Shown here: one piece after another, positions 51,668 to 60,373 of the stretch | Layout: each line of letters opens with the position of its first letter | How positions within the stretch are numbered: position 1 is the first letter of the stretch | Assembly: GCF_030812295.1 (NCBI RefSeq) | Contig: NZ_JAUSSK010000005.1 | Coordinates: 372,001 to 436,000, forward strand | Reading direction: 5' to 3' | DNA: 64,000 bases | Source: Luteibacter jiangsuensis | Lineage (GTDB): Bacteria > Pseudomonadota > Gammaproteobacteria > Xanthomonadales > Rhodanobacteraceae | The notes under the pieces: generated by a model | What the model saw: the letters and a program-made list of their open reading frames with translations, nothing else | Database searches by the model: none | What the model was told of the DNA's origin: nothing | Position numbers and translations under genes: made by a program

Positions 51668-52507
51668 ATGGACGTCGAGGACATCGAGATCCAGCTCTTC
51701 GTGCGCGCCATGCAACTGCGCCACGGATACGACTTCAGCGACTACGCGCCTGCGTCGCTGAAGCGACGGATCCAGCAACTCGTGCGCACGCACGATGCCG
51801 GCACGATCAGCGGCCTCACCACGCGCTTGTTGCATGACCAGGATTTCCTGCGCAAGGCGGTCGAGGGCCTCTCGGTTCCCGTGTCGGAGATGTTCCGTGA
51901 TCCCCCGGTTTTCCGCGCCCTGCGCGACAAGGTGTTTCCGGTGCTGGCCTCCTATGCGGAGATCAATATCTGGCAGGCCGGCTGCGCGCACGGACAGGAA
52001 GTGTATTCACTGGCGATCATGCTGGAGGAGGCCGGACTCTACGACCGCACCCGGATCTATGCCACCGACTTCAACGATGCCGCGCTCGCGGCCGCGGCCG
52101 AGGGTATCTATGCGACGCGGGACGCCCGGGACTGGTCGCGCAATTACCTGGAAGCCGGCGGCAAGCACTCCTTTAGCGACTACTACAGCGCGCGCTACGA
52201 GTTCATCAAGCTCGACCGGCGCCTGCGCCGCCATGTCACCTTCATCAACCACAACCTCGTTACGGACAAGGTGTTCTGCGAGGCGCATCTGATCCTCTGC
52301 CGGAACGTGCTGATCTATTTCAGCAATGCCTTGCAGGACCGCACGCTCGGCCTGTTCAGGGACAGCCTCGTCCGCGGCGGCTTCCTCTGCCTCGGCACCC
52401 GCGAGAACATCGATTTCTCCCCGGCGGCAGCGGGATTCACCGACATCGACCAGGCCATGCGCATCTATCAGGCAGGTGGATCGGGCGCGAGGCCACTGGC
52501 CAGATGA
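51668..52507 (+). CDS. CheR-type protein-glutamate methyltransferase
   Basis: This 279-residue SAM-dependent methyltransferase has the N-terminal helical domain (FSDYAPASLKRRIQQLVRTHDAG), the SAM motif IWQAGCAHGQEVYSLAIMLEEAG and downstream segments RIYATDFNDAALAAAAEGIY, DKVFCEAHLILCRNVLIYF and GGFLCLGTREN. It methylates glutamates of chemoreceptors or, in non-chemotactic copies, of related coiled-coil signal proteins. It lacks a TPR domain. It is 1 bp downstream of the hybrid kinase gene and overlaps the next gene by 4 bp. The long coiled coil of the kinase is a plausible methylation target, by inference. Confidence 0.92.
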   Translation: MDVEDIEIQLFVRAMQLRHGYDFSDYAPASLKRRIQQLVRTHDAGTISGLTTRLLHDQDFLRKAVEGLSVPVSEMFRDPPVFRALRDKVFPVLASYAEINIWQAGCAHGQEVYSLAIMLEEAGLYDRTRIYATDFNDAALAAAAEGIYATRDARDWSRNYLEAGGKHSFSDYYSARYEFIKLDRRLRRHVTFINHNLVTDKVFCEAHLILCRNVLIYFSNALQDRTLGLFRDSLVRGGFLCLGTRENIDFSPAAAGFTDIDQAMRIYQAGGSGARPLAR

Positions 52508-53073
52508 GTACACACGACGCCGTGGTCATGGGTTGCAGTGCGGGTGGACTCTCCGCGCTGCAACGTGTGCTGCCGGGCCTGGATCGTCATCTCGCCGTGC
52601 CGGTGGTGCTCTGCTGCCATACAGGCTCGGCTGACGTCTCGCTGCTGGTCGAGTTGCTCGCGCGCGTTTGCCCGCTACCAGTGACCGAAGCGCAAGAACG
52701 TGCGCCCGCCGATCCGGGCGTGGTCCACGTGGCACCCAGCGGTTACCATTTGCTGGTGGAAGACAACTTCCGGTTTTCCCTCAGCGTCGATGCGCGCGTG
52801 GCTTATGCGCGGCCTTCGATCGATGTACTGTTCGAAACCGCCGCGGAGGCATGGCGCGAGCGATTGGTCGCCGTGTTGATGACTGGGGCGAACTCCGATG
52901 GTGCGAACGGGATCGCAGCCGTGCGCCGGGCCGGCGGTTACGCTGTCGTGCAAGAGCCGGCGACCGCCGAAGCCGATGTGATGCCGCGGGCCGCGCTGGA
53001 ACTCGCGGGAGCGGATGCCTGCCTGACACTGGACGCGATCGCAGCGAAGATCAACGAATTGTGCCTGCCATGA
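52504..53073 (+). CDS. CheB-type methylesterase domain protein (no receiver)
   Basis: This 189-residue protein is only the CheB catalytic domain. The Ser in MGCSAGGLSAL, His in CCHTGSADVS and Asp in MTGANSDGANGIAAVRR correspond to the Ser-His-Asp triad. It has VVHVAPSGYHLLVED in the usual position. Without a receiver domain it must be controlled by something else, perhaps by complex formation with CheR or the kinase. It overlaps CheR by ATGA and the diguanylate cyclase gene by 4 bp. With CheR it would set a reversible methylation state. Confidence 0.9.
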   Translation: MSTHDAVVMGCSAGGLSALQRVLPGLDRHLAVPVVLCCHTGSADVSLLVELLARVCPLPVTEAQERAPADPGVVHVAPSGYHLLVEDNFRFSLSVDARVAYARPSIDVLFETAAEAWRERLVAVLMTGANSDGANGIAAVRRAGGYAVVQEPATAEADVMPRAALELAGADACLTLDAIAAKINELCLP

Positions 53074-54056
53074 ATCCGCTCCGCCCGAAAATCCTTGTCG
53101 TCGACGACACGCCCGCCAACCTGGTGGCCATGCGTCGCCTTCTCGCCCGCGCGGATGCCGATATCTTCGAGGCGGGCAGTGGCAACGAGGCGCTCGCGCT
53201 CTGCCTGGACCACCAGTTCGCGCTGGTGTTGCTCGATGTGAACATGCCTGAGATGGACGGCTTCGAGGTGGCCCAGTTCATCTCTGAAACCGACCACCTG
53301 AGCGAGACGCCGATCATCTTCGTCACGGCCGCCTATGCGGACGACATCAACCGGATCAAGGGATATACATCTGGTGCCGTCGACTACATCGCCAAGCCGA
53401 TCAACGACGTGATCCTGCAGTCCAAGGTCAAGATCTTCCTTGAACTCTATCGCGCACGTGCCTTGCTGCAGCAGGCCCTGGATGAGTTGTCCCTGCGCAA
53501 CCGGCAGCTCACCAGCGAGGTGGCCGAACGCACACGCATGGAGCAACTGGTGCGACACCAGGCTACCCACGATGCGCTGACAGGCCTGCCGAATCGCGTC
53601 CTGTTCCGCGACCGCCTGGAAGCTGCCATCGAACTGGGTAGCGGAGGAGCACCGTTCGCACTCGCCTATATCGATATCGACGGATTCAAGGCCGTGAACG
53701 ATGCCCATGGCCACGCAGCCGGTGATGAGCTGCTCAAGGCGATCGCCGCGCGCATCGACGCCCGCACACGCGGAACCGATACGGTCGCCCGCCTGGGCGG
53801 CGACGAATTTGCCGTGCTGTTGCATGACGCCGCCAGTGCGGAAGGCGCCCTCGTGCGCTGCCAGGCGCTATGCGAGGCGGTGGGAGAGCCATACATGCTG
53901 CATGTGGGCGATATACCCATCCCCGCCAGGGTCGGCGCCAGCATTGGCGTGACGATGTTTCGCGCGGGGACAGGCTACGACGACCTCGTCGCCGCGGCCG
54001 ACGGGGCGATGTACGAGGCCAAGCGCGGCGGGAAGAACCGTTGCGTTCTGGGGTGA
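53070..54056 (+). CDS. Response regulator with GGDEF diguanylate cyclase output
   Basis: This 328-residue protein has an N-terminal receiver (ILVVDDTPANLVAMRRLL, phosphoacceptor Asp56 in VLLDVNMPEMDG, Thr in FVTAAYADD and Lys in AKPIND), a coiled linker and a GGDEF domain with an intact RLGGDEFAVLL motif and GASIGVTMF. It should make cyclic di-GMP when phosphorylated. No RxxD inhibitory site is obvious. ATG 53070 overlaps the cheB stop. It ends the four-gene operon, making it the likely output of the hybrid kinase. Confidence 0.94.
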   Translation: MNPLRPKILVVDDTPANLVAMRRLLARADADIFEAGSGNEALALCLDHQFALVLLDVNMPEMDGFEVAQFISETDHLSETPIIFVTAAYADDINRIKGYTSGAVDYIAKPINDVILQSKVKIFLELYRARALLQQALDELSLRNRQLTSEVAERTRMEQLVRHQATHDALTGLPNRVLFRDRLEAAIELGSGGAPFALAYIDIDGFKAVNDAHGHAAGDELLKAIAARIDARTRGTDTVARLGGDEFAVLLHDAASAEGALVRCQALCEAVGEPYMLHVGDIPIPARVGASIGVTMFRAGTGYDDLVAAADGAMYEAKRGGKNRCVLG

Positions 54057-54085
54057 CAGGGAGACGGGAAACAGGAGGCCGCCGG

Positions 54086-54961
54086 CTAGAGGGTCGCCAG
54101 GAACGCCTCGAGCACCGCCCCACGGTAGCGCTGTCGATGCAGTAACACCGATAACGTACGCCTCAAGTCGAGGAAAGGCGTCGGCAACATCGCGATCCGC
54201 CCTGCCCGGACGGCGTCGCCCACGGCCACCTCGGGCAGGCAAGCGATGCCCAACCCTGCGATCACCGCCTGCTTGATCGCCTCGGACTGGTCCAGTTCCA
54301 GTACCGTGCTGCCTTCCGGCAATTCCGCCAGGGCCCGCTCGCTCAACGCCCGGGTCGCCGAGCCACGCTCGCGCAGCACCCAACGCTCGCCGGCGAAGTC
54401 CTCCCGGCGCAAGCGCTTCTTTCGTGCCAGCGCATGCTCGGGCCGCGCGCACACCACCAGGCGATCCTCCCGCCAGGGGCGAACCTCGAGCGACGGGTGA
54501 GCCACCGGGCCCTCGACACAGCCGATGTCGAATTCATGATCGAGCACGCCCTGCGCGATTCGCGCGGTATTGGCCACGCCCAGACGCAGCGACACACCCG
54601 GATGCGCGGCCGCGAACCCCCCGAGCAGATCGCCTACCAGGTAGTTGCCGACCGTATTGCTTGCACCGATGCCGATTTCGCCCGCCAGCTCGGTGATCGT
54701 GCCCTGCGCCCGGCGGCCGAATTCCGCATGACGTTCCAACAGCTCACGCGCAAGTGGCAACAGTTCGCGGCCACGGTCGTTGAGGCGCAGGCGCCCCCGC
54801 TCGCGGGCGAACAACGGAAGACCGATCTGCCGTTCCAGTTCGGCCAACGCCATGCTCGCGGCGGGTTGGCTGAGGAACAACCGGTCGGCGGCGACGCGCA
54901 CGCTGCCCGTGGTGGCCACGGCCACGAACACCTCGAGTTGCCGGGGGCTGATGAAATGCAT
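54086..54961 (-). CDS. LysR-family transcriptional regulator
   Basis: This 291-residue regulator has an N-terminal winged-helix domain (SPRQLEVFVAVATTGSVRVAADRLFLSQPAASMALAELERQIGLPLFAR) and a C-terminal substrate-binding domain (EIGIGASNTVGNYLVGDLLGGF to GLGIACLPEVAVGDAVRAGRI). The start at ATG 54961 fits LysR length; the open frame runs further upstream over the intergenic operator. It is divergent from a YeiH-family membrane protein, the same pairing as YeiE/YeiH in enterics, so it probably controls that gene in response to a small anion or sulfur signal. An inverted repeat in the gap is a candidate operator. Confidence 0.92.
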   Translation of the reverse strand: MHFISPRQLEVFVAVATTGSVRVAADRLFLSQPAASMALAELERQIGLPLFARERGRLRLNDRGRELLPLARELLERHAEFGRRAQGTITELAGEIGIGASNTVGNYLVGDLLGGFAAAHPGVSLRLGVANTARIAQGVLDHEFDIGCVEGPVAHPSLEVRPWREDRLVVCARPEHALARKKRLRREDFAGERWVLRERGSATRALSERALAELPEGSTVLELDQSEAIKQAVIAGLGIACLPEVAVGDAVRAGRIAMLPTPFLDLRRTLSVLLHRQRYRGAVLEAFLATL

Positions 54962-54981
54962 CAGTAATACTGATACTTCTA

Positions 54982-55005
54982 ATAAGCTATTTTCAATATG
55001 CTTAT
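54982..55005. promoter_or_regulatory. Inverted repeat in the LysR/YeiH gap
   Basis: ATAAGC, 12 spacer bases and GCTTAT form a palindrome 21 bp upstream of the LysR start and 48 bp upstream of the YeiH start. The T-N11-A-like layout and AT-rich content fit a LysR binding site. A CGGACC/GGTCCG stem follows at 55014-55032. Confidence 0.6.
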
Positions 55006-55053
55006 CGACTTGGCGGACCGAGAATAGGTCCGTCTCCCCGCAAGGATTTTCCC

Positions 55054-56067
55054 GTGTCCGCCATTGCCGCTCCGTCGCCCTCCTCCTCGCGCCTGCCGGG
55101 CATATGCCTCGCCTTCGCCGTGGCCGCCGTTGCCTTCGGCCTGGGGCGAGCCATGCCACTGGTCGGGGGCGCGGTATTCGGTATCGTCCTGGGTATCCTG
55201 GTCCGCCAGTTCGCGTCGCCGTCGACGCGTTTCCTTCCTGGGATCCGCTTCGCGTCGAAGCAGGTACTGCAATGGTCCATCGTCGCCCTCGGTTTCGGCC
55301 TCAGCATCAAGCAGGTCGCCCATACCGGCCTGGAGTCGCTATCGGTCACCCTCGCGACCGTTGCCGCCGCCGGTCTCGCGGCATGGGGGCTCGGCCGCCT
55401 CCTTCGCGTGCATGACACCCTCAAATTGCTGATCGGCGTGGGTACGGCCATCTGCGGCGGCTCGGCCATCGCGGCGGTCGTGCCGATCGTGAAACCGGAC
55501 GAGCACGACACCGCCTTCGCGATCTCGACGATCTTCCTGTTCAATCTCGTCGCCGTGCTGCTGTTTCCCGCGCTCGGCCATTGGATGGGCCTGTCCGACC
55601 TCGGCTTCGGTCTCTGGGCCGGCACGGCGATCAACGACACGTCTTCCGTGGTGGCGGCCGGCTACAGCTACAGCCACGCCGCGGGCGATTACGCGACCAT
55701 CGTGAAGCTGACCCGTGCGACCCTGATCATTCCGATCTGCCTCGTCATCGCCCTGGTCGTGGCCTGGCGCGAGAAGCGCGGCGGCGCCACCGGCTTCAGC
55801 CTCGCCAAGATCTTCCCGTGGTTCATCCTGTGGTTCCTGGTCGCATCGGCGATCCGCACGGCGGGCGTGATTCCCGCGGCCGTGTTACCCGTGATCCACT
55901 TCGCCGCCGAGTGCCTGATCATCGTGGCGCTCACGGCCATCGGCTTGTCCGCCGACCTGCGCCGGATGGCGTCGACCGGACCGCGGCCGATCCTGCTCGG
56001 GCTGGGTGTCTGGGCGGCGGTGGCGTTGACCAGCTTGCTGGTGCAGCACCTTATCGGGCGCTGGTAA
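55054..56067 (+). CDS. YeiH-family putative sulfate/anion exporter
   Basis: This 337-residue protein has about ten membrane helices and matches the UPF0324/YeiH family: LVGGAVFGIVLGILVRQF, the GVGTAICGGSAIAAVVPIVKPDEHDTAFAISTIFLFN signature and WAGTAINDTSSVVAAGYSYSHAAGDYATIVKLTRATLIIP. The family is proposed to export sulfate or related anions; experimental proof is thin. It starts at GTG 55054 after AAGGA. It is controlled in all likelihood by the divergent LysR protein. REP elements follow the stop. Confidence 0.9.
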   Translation: MSAIAAPSPSSSRLPGICLAFAVAAVAFGLGRAMPLVGGAVFGIVLGILVRQFASPSTRFLPGIRFASKQVLQWSIVALGFGLSIKQVAHTGLESLSVTLATVAAAGLAAWGLGRLLRVHDTLKLLIGVGTAICGGSAIAAVVPIVKPDEHDTAFAISTIFLFNLVAVLLFPALGHWMGLSDLGFGLWAGTAINDTSSVVAAGYSYSHAAGDYATIVKLTRATLIIPICLVIALVVAWREKRGGATGFSLAKIFPWFILWFLVASAIRTAGVIPAAVLPVIHFAAECLIIVALTAIGLSADLRRMASTGPRPILLGLGVWAAVALTSLLVQHLIGRW

Positions 56068-56069
56068 AG

Positions 56070-56210
56070 GCATCGCCGACAGGGTCGGCTCCCTCCGGTA
56101 ATGTGGGAGCATCGCCGCTGAAGCGGCTCCCACAACAGCCGCAGACCCGAGAACAGTAAGCGGGCTACCACGGCACGGCAACCAAGGTGGGAGCCGCTTC
56201 AGCGGCGATT
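56070..56210. repeat. Mixed REP cluster: one type 1 end and two type 2 ends
   Basis: An inverted type 1 end (56070-56093), an inverted type 2 end (56110-56132) and a forward type 2 end (56187-56210) occur in one gap between convergent genes. The last one runs over the final codons and the stop codon of the ureohydrolase-like gene at 56199-56201. Confidence 0.83.
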
Positions 56211-57068
56211 GCCCTCTATCAAGGCGAGCAACCGCAGGTTCAACGCATGCTGTTGCGCCTGCCACTCGGAGAGCCTGTGACCGTCTGCCTCGACCTGTCC
56301 ATCCATCGCGCTCAGCCGCCGTTTCCACCAGGACTTGTAGCGATACCTCGAGATCTCTCCGGTGATATCGCTGCCGATGAGCCGGCCGCGAACGGCACCG
56401 ATGATCGCGGCGCCGCCAGCCTCGCTCAGTGTGCCCTGGTCCCAATTCGTCATCGCGACATCGGGAGCGTAGGCATCCTTGTCGATCGACAGGTATACGG
56501 GCTCGCGCCGGGTCCGCTGCGCGTCGACGAAGGCCTCGACCATCGCTTCCGTATCGTCGAACGAACGAAAGGATGCGGCGATCCCGAAGCGGGACGCCCA
56601 GGACACGTCGACACCAGCCGACCAGTAGGTGAGCCTGCCCGCGCGCAACGGCGTCAGGTAGTTCTCCCAGGCATGCTTGCGGCCGATGTCGCCGGATGTG
56701 ATTCCCACGACATGCACGTGGCTGACACGCGGCAACGCGGCCACCCGGCGCACCCACGATCCGCAGTGCACGCCGAATGGGAAGCGCATGTTGTCGGGGT
56801 GGTTATCGATCACCACCACCTGGAAGCGCCAATCGCCGGGAACGCGCTGCACCAGCGGCAGTGTGAGGTGATGGAAATCGCCACTGCCGAGGAACACGGT
56901 GCCATGTTCGCGTGGCAGCGTACCGGCGAGCAGCTGGCCGAAGCGATGAAGCCGGCGCATGGAACAACCGAAGCGGATCGTTTCCTCCCAATCGCGTAGC
57001 GGCAACACGACACGTCCAGCCAAAGGCCCGACGGAATCGTCCAGGTCAAGAACGACGGGCTGCCGCAT
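56199..57068 (-). CDS. Arginase/ureohydrolase-like protein
   Basis: This 289-residue protein resembles the arginase/agmatinase/formiminoglutamase fold. The metal motifs are recognisable but altered: GSGDFHH (61-67) where the family has GGDHS, VIDNHPDN (87-93; Asp88, His90, Asp92) for DAHxD, and LSIDKDAYAPD (193-203; Asp196, Asp198) for SxDxDxxDP. The ligands for a two-metal site are therefore present. It overlaps the acyltransferase gene by 23 bp and is the last gene of a four-gene minus-strand operon. Its final residues N-R-R and stop are encoded by a REP end. The substrate is unknown; a guanidino or amidino compound is possible. Confidence 0.75.
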   Translation of the reverse strand: MRQPVVLDLDDSVGPLAGRVVLPLRDWEETIRFGCSMRRLHRFGQLLAGTLPREHGTVFLGSGDFHHLTLPLVQRVPGDWRFQVVVIDNHPDNMRFPFGVHCGSWVRRVAALPRVSHVHVVGITSGDIGRKHAWENYLTPLRAGRLTYWSAGVDVSWASRFGIAASFRSFDDTEAMVEAFVDAQRTRREPVYLSIDKDAYAPDVAMTNWDQGTLSEAGGAAIIGAVRGRLIGSDITGEISRYRYKSWWKRRLSAMDGQVEADGHRLSEWQAQQHALNLRLLALIEGNRR

Positions 57069-58110
57069 CGGGAACCTCCCACTGGCTATCCGGCTCGAAG
57101 CGATGCGCGAAGCGGCGCAGCAACGCGCGCAGCAAGGGGTTACGCACGAACACCGCATGCCGGGTCAGGTGGAAGCGCGCGCCGAGCGAAGCCTTCACGG
57201 CAGGGTCGCTCCAACCCGCGACGTAATGGGTCAATCCCCGCGTGAGAGCGTACTCCAGGTTCACGAACCAGCTCACGAAATAGAGATCGAGTTCGCGTGC
57301 CGCCGGGTAGGCGAAACCGACGTACTTGTCGAGCAACTTGCCTTGGTGTTCGTAGCAAAGGTTCCACCCGACCAACCCGCCATCGGCGTGGTAGGACATG
57401 ACGACGCCGCCCGGCTCGCGCAGCGCGGCGGCGAAGAAATCGCGGGAGAGTTTGTCGAAGTGGACTTCGCTCTGTGCGTATACGTTCTCGAAGAGTGCGT
57501 AATACGCGTCCACGCTGGCATCGGCCGCGAAAGCCGCGCCGGTGGGGGTCACCGATACGGCCAGCCGGCCGCGCGAACGGAGTTTGCGGCGCAGGTTCTT
57601 CCTTCGCGACGATGACAGGCGACCGAGGTACTCCTCGATCGACACGAAATCGATCGGCACGTAGGCGAGCGCCTGGCCTTCGACGATCAGGTACCCACGC
57701 TCGCGCGCGGCATCGGCGAAGCGGGCGGTCCATGCCCGGTCGGCGACGGCGGTCAACGGCGAATCGAGGGCGAGATCCTTGACCACCAGCAACGGGTGCG
57801 CGCGACCCGGCCCATGCGCCAAGGCCTCCGCGACGGCGACGGGATCGCTATCCCTGGCGAACAGGGAATACTCGGAAACGGTGGTTCCGGCGAAGCACGT
57901 CCTGGGGGTCAGCAACCGCTTCAGCAACCGCTGGAAGGGCAAGGCCGCCACGCGTCGCCGCAAGGCGTCGTCGGCGGTGGTGAGCAGGTCGAACGGCGCC
58001 ACGAAAAGTGGCGCGCCATCCGCCGCACGGACAGGGGTGAAGCCGTGCGGCGGATGACGCTCGAAGTGCCCGAGCAATGCATCCGGCTCGAGCTGGTTCA
58101 CGAACGCCAT
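57046..58110 (-). CDS. GNAT/FemAB-like acyltransferase
   Basis: This 354-residue protein resembles the acetyltransf_6/FemAB-like group. The C-terminal half has a GNAT-type layout (FEEYLG-like SIEEYLGRLSSSRRKNLRRKLR, then HFDKLSRDFFAAALREPGGVVMSYHADGGLVGWNLCYEHQGKLLDKYVGF and YFVSWFVNLEYALTRGLTHYVAGWSDPAVKASLG). These enzymes acylate amines or peptidoglycan precursors using acyl-CoA or aminoacyl-tRNA. ATG 58110 is 16 bp after the aminotransferase stop. In this operon it would plausibly acylate an amine made by the aminotransferase. Confidence 0.75.
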   Translation of the reverse strand: MAFVNQLEPDALLGHFERHPPHGFTPVRAADGAPLFVAPFDLLTTADDALRRRVAALPFQRLLKRLLTPRTCFAGTTVSEYSLFARDSDPVAVAEALAHGPGRAHPLLVVKDLALDSPLTAVADRAWTARFADAARERGYLIVEGQALAYVPIDFVSIEEYLGRLSSSRRKNLRRKLRSRGRLAVSVTPTGAAFAADASVDAYYALFENVYAQSEVHFDKLSRDFFAAALREPGGVVMSYHADGGLVGWNLCYEHQGKLLDKYVGFAYPAARELDLYFVSWFVNLEYALTRGLTHYVAGWSDPAVKASLGARFHLTRHAVFVRNPLLRALLRRFAHRFEPDSQWEVPDAAARRS

Positions 58111-58126
58111 GGTTGGCTGCCGGGGA

Positions 58127-59530
58127 TCAGCCGCGCTTGGCCAGCGTGAGGAGCTGGTCGAGCAACGCAATGGCGAGGTCGATTTCGTCGTGGCTGATGT
58201 CGAGCGATGGCGCGAACGTGATCACGTTCTTGTACCAGCCGCCGACATCGAGCACGAGACCGATCTTCTTGCCTTCGTGAGTGAGACCGCCGGCCAGGCC
58301 GATGTCGACCATGCGGTCGAGCAGCGCCTTGTTCGGCGTGAAGCCGTCGTCCGTGCAGATCTCCGCACGCAGCGCCAGGCCGAGGCCGTCGACGTCGCCG
58401 ATTTCCTTGTGACGCTTCTGCAGGTCGCGCAGGCCTTCGAGGAAATGCTTGCCCTTCTCGGCCACGCGCGTGCCGTAGTCCAGCTCGTAACCCATCTTGA
58501 TCACCTCGAGTCCCAGGGCGGTGCCCAGCGGGTTCGAGTTGAAGGTGGAGTGCGTGGAGCCGGGCGGGAACACCGTCGGGTTGATCAGTTCCTCGCGGGC
58601 CCAGATACCCGACAATGGATTGAGCCCGTTGGTGAGCGCCTTGCCGAACACGAGGACATCGGGCGTGACGCCGAAATGCTCGATCGACCACAGCTTCCCG
58701 GTGCGCCAGAAACCCATCTGGATCTCGTCGACCACCATAAGGATGCCGTACTTGTCGAGCACCTTCTTCAGGTCGATGAAGAAGTTCTTCGGCGGGATGA
58801 CATAGCCGCCGGTACCCTGGATCGGCTCGACATAGAAGGCGGCGTATTCGGCCTCGTTGACCTTCGGGTCCCACACGCCGTTGTATTCGGTTTCGAACAG
58901 GCGCTCGAACTGGCGCACGCAGGCATCGGAATACTCTTCCGCCGTCATGCCCTTCGGGCGACGGAACGGATACGGGAACGGGATGAACATCGCGCGCTCG
59001 CCGAAGTGGCCGAAGCGGCGGCGATAACGGTAGCTGGACGTGATGGCCGACGCACCGAGGGTGCGGCCGTGGTAACCACCTTCGAACGCGAACATCAGGC
59101 TCTTGCCACCGCGCGCGTTGCGCACGAGCTTGAGCGAATCCTCCACCGCCTGCGCGCCGCCGACATTGAAATGCACGCGGCCATCGAGGCCGAATTTCTG
59201 TTTCGCATCGACCGCGATGGTCTTCGCCAGTTCGATCTTGCCTTGGTGAAGGTACTGGCTGGCGACCTGCGGCAGCAGGTCGATCTGCGCCTTCAGGGTA
59301 TCGTTCAGACGCTTGTTGCCATAGCCGAAGTTGACCGCCGAATACCACATCTGCAGGTCGAGGAACGGGATGTTCTCGCTGTCGTAGATGTAGCTTCCTT
59401 CGGCGTGGCGGAAGATCTTCGGCGGATCGACGTAGTGCACGGTATCGCCGAAGGAGCAGTACTTCGCCTCGTCGGCGAGCAAGGCCGCATCGTCGATGAC
59501 GAGGGGCGCGTTCTTGGTGAGGATGTTCAT
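58127..59530 (-). CDS. Class III PLP-dependent aminotransferase
   Basis: This 467-residue enzyme has the class III (omega/ornithine) signature: FNVGGAQAVEDSLKLVRNARG for PLP-phosphate, FEGGYHGRTLGASAITSSY, MVVDEIQMGFWRTGKLW with the PLP Asp and VFGKALTNGLNPLSG with Schiff-base Lys297. Class III enzymes move amino groups at terminal carbons of omega-amino acids, diamines or keto acids, and some act as decarboxylases or aminomutases. It is longer than ornithine aminotransferase by about 60 residues at the N-terminus. It overlaps the HAD gene by 4 bp. I cannot name the substrate. Confidence 0.88.
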   Translation of the reverse strand: MNILTKNAPLVIDDAALLADEAKYCSFGDTVHYVDPPKIFRHAEGSYIYDSENIPFLDLQMWYSAVNFGYGNKRLNDTLKAQIDLLPQVASQYLHQGKIELAKTIAVDAKQKFGLDGRVHFNVGGAQAVEDSLKLVRNARGGKSLMFAFEGGYHGRTLGASAITSSYRYRRRFGHFGERAMFIPFPYPFRRPKGMTAEEYSDACVRQFERLFETEYNGVWDPKVNEAEYAAFYVEPIQGTGGYVIPPKNFFIDLKKVLDKYGILMVVDEIQMGFWRTGKLWSIEHFGVTPDVLVFGKALTNGLNPLSGIWAREELINPTVFPPGSTHSTFNSNPLGTALGLEVIKMGYELDYGTRVAEKGKHFLEGLRDLQKRHKEIGDVDGLGLALRAEICTDDGFTPNKALLDRMVDIGLAGGLTHEGKKIGLVLDVGGWYKNVITFAPSLDISHDEIDLAIALLDQLLTLAKRG

Positions 59531-60240
59531 GCAGGCAGTTCCTGGGGGTTCGCCGCGGGGAGGGGCATGACGGTTCGCGGTGGCAGGCGTCCGTCGAGAA
59601 GATCGGGAAGGAGTTCGAGCGCCTCATCGAAACTGGCGATGGGTGCGTACGGGATGCCGGCGGCACGGCAATGTTCGATCAGGCGATTCTTCGCGAAGAC
59701 GAAATCGACACGGTCGGCCGCGCAGAAGTCGGAGGCGCCGTCACCGATCAACAGGGTCTTGCCGCCGCGCGCCCGCGCCGCGTCGACACGCGCACACTTG
59801 CAGGTCCCGCTGCGGCATCCCTGCACGCTGTACGGCGAGGTGAGGTTCCACTCGCGCTCACCCACTTGCAGCAGGTGGTTGGCGACCGTCGGCAGGCGCT
59901 GAATACCATGATTGGCCAGGATCGCGTGGATGGCGTGGTCGATGCCGTCGCTCACGATCTCCATCGGAATGCCGTGCTCGACGGTCGCCCTCACGAAGGC
60001 GGCGAAACCGTGGTCGATGCGCAGGCCGCCGAGATGGCGCTGGAGTTCGATGTGGCTCATGTCGAGCAAGGCGACCTGACCCGCCATGCAGACCGCCGAG
60101 CCGATGGTCCCGGCGCGCCAGTCGCGCTCCAGGATCTCCCAGCCGGGCCGCCCGTAGCGGTCCAGCAGCGAGTCGATGACGTCCTCGACGGCGATCGTGC
60201 CGTCGAAGTCACACAGGATGTTCCAGGAGGGGCTGAGCAC
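59527..60240 (-). CDS. HAD-IB phosphatase (MtnX-like)
   Basis: This 237-residue HAD hydrolase has the nucleophile motif ILCDFDGTIA (Asp11, Asp13), motif II near IVSDGIDHAI, and the motif III/IV region LLIGDGASDFCAADRVDFVFAK. It resembles MtnX, the phosphatase that acts on 2-hydroxy-3-keto-5-methylthiopentenyl-1-phosphate in methionine salvage, but no other salvage genes are present. A Cys-rich stretch (GCRSGTCKCARVD) is present in the cap region. Starts at GTG 60240 and is the first gene of the four-gene operon, overlapping the aminotransferase gene by 4 bp. The substrate is likely a phosphorylated intermediate of this unnamed pathway. Confidence 0.85.
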   Translation of the reverse strand: MLSPSWNILCDFDGTIAVEDVIDSLLDRYGRPGWEILERDWRAGTIGSAVCMAGQVALLDMSHIELQRHLGGLRIDHGFAAFVRATVEHGIPMEIVSDGIDHAIHAILANHGIQRLPTVANHLLQVGEREWNLTSPYSVQGCRSGTCKCARVDAARARGGKTLLIGDGASDFCAADRVDFVFAKNRLIEHCRAAGIPYAPIASFDEALELLPDLLDGRLPPRTVMPLPAANPQELPA

Positions 60241-60373
60241 GTGGATGCGCCGTTGACCAGTTTGCAGCGCAGGCTAGTGGTGCATCCTTTCCAAGCCCTT
60301 TCCCCACGTCGAAAGCAATATGTAAGAACCCATGTGGCATGCTTCGGTGCTCATCCGGCTCCGGTTTCCGCGC

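Noticed and set aside
58098-59666. 522-residue frame overlapping the class III aminotransferase gene on the same strand
   Set aside because: It is the out-of-frame reading of a gene with complete PLP motifs; its sequence is low-complexity Arg/Pro/His.
59527-60240. Methionine-salvage MtnX
   Set aside because: Similarity is limited to the HAD-IB fold; no mtnA/B/C/D/K gene is in the window and the operon partners do not fit salvage.
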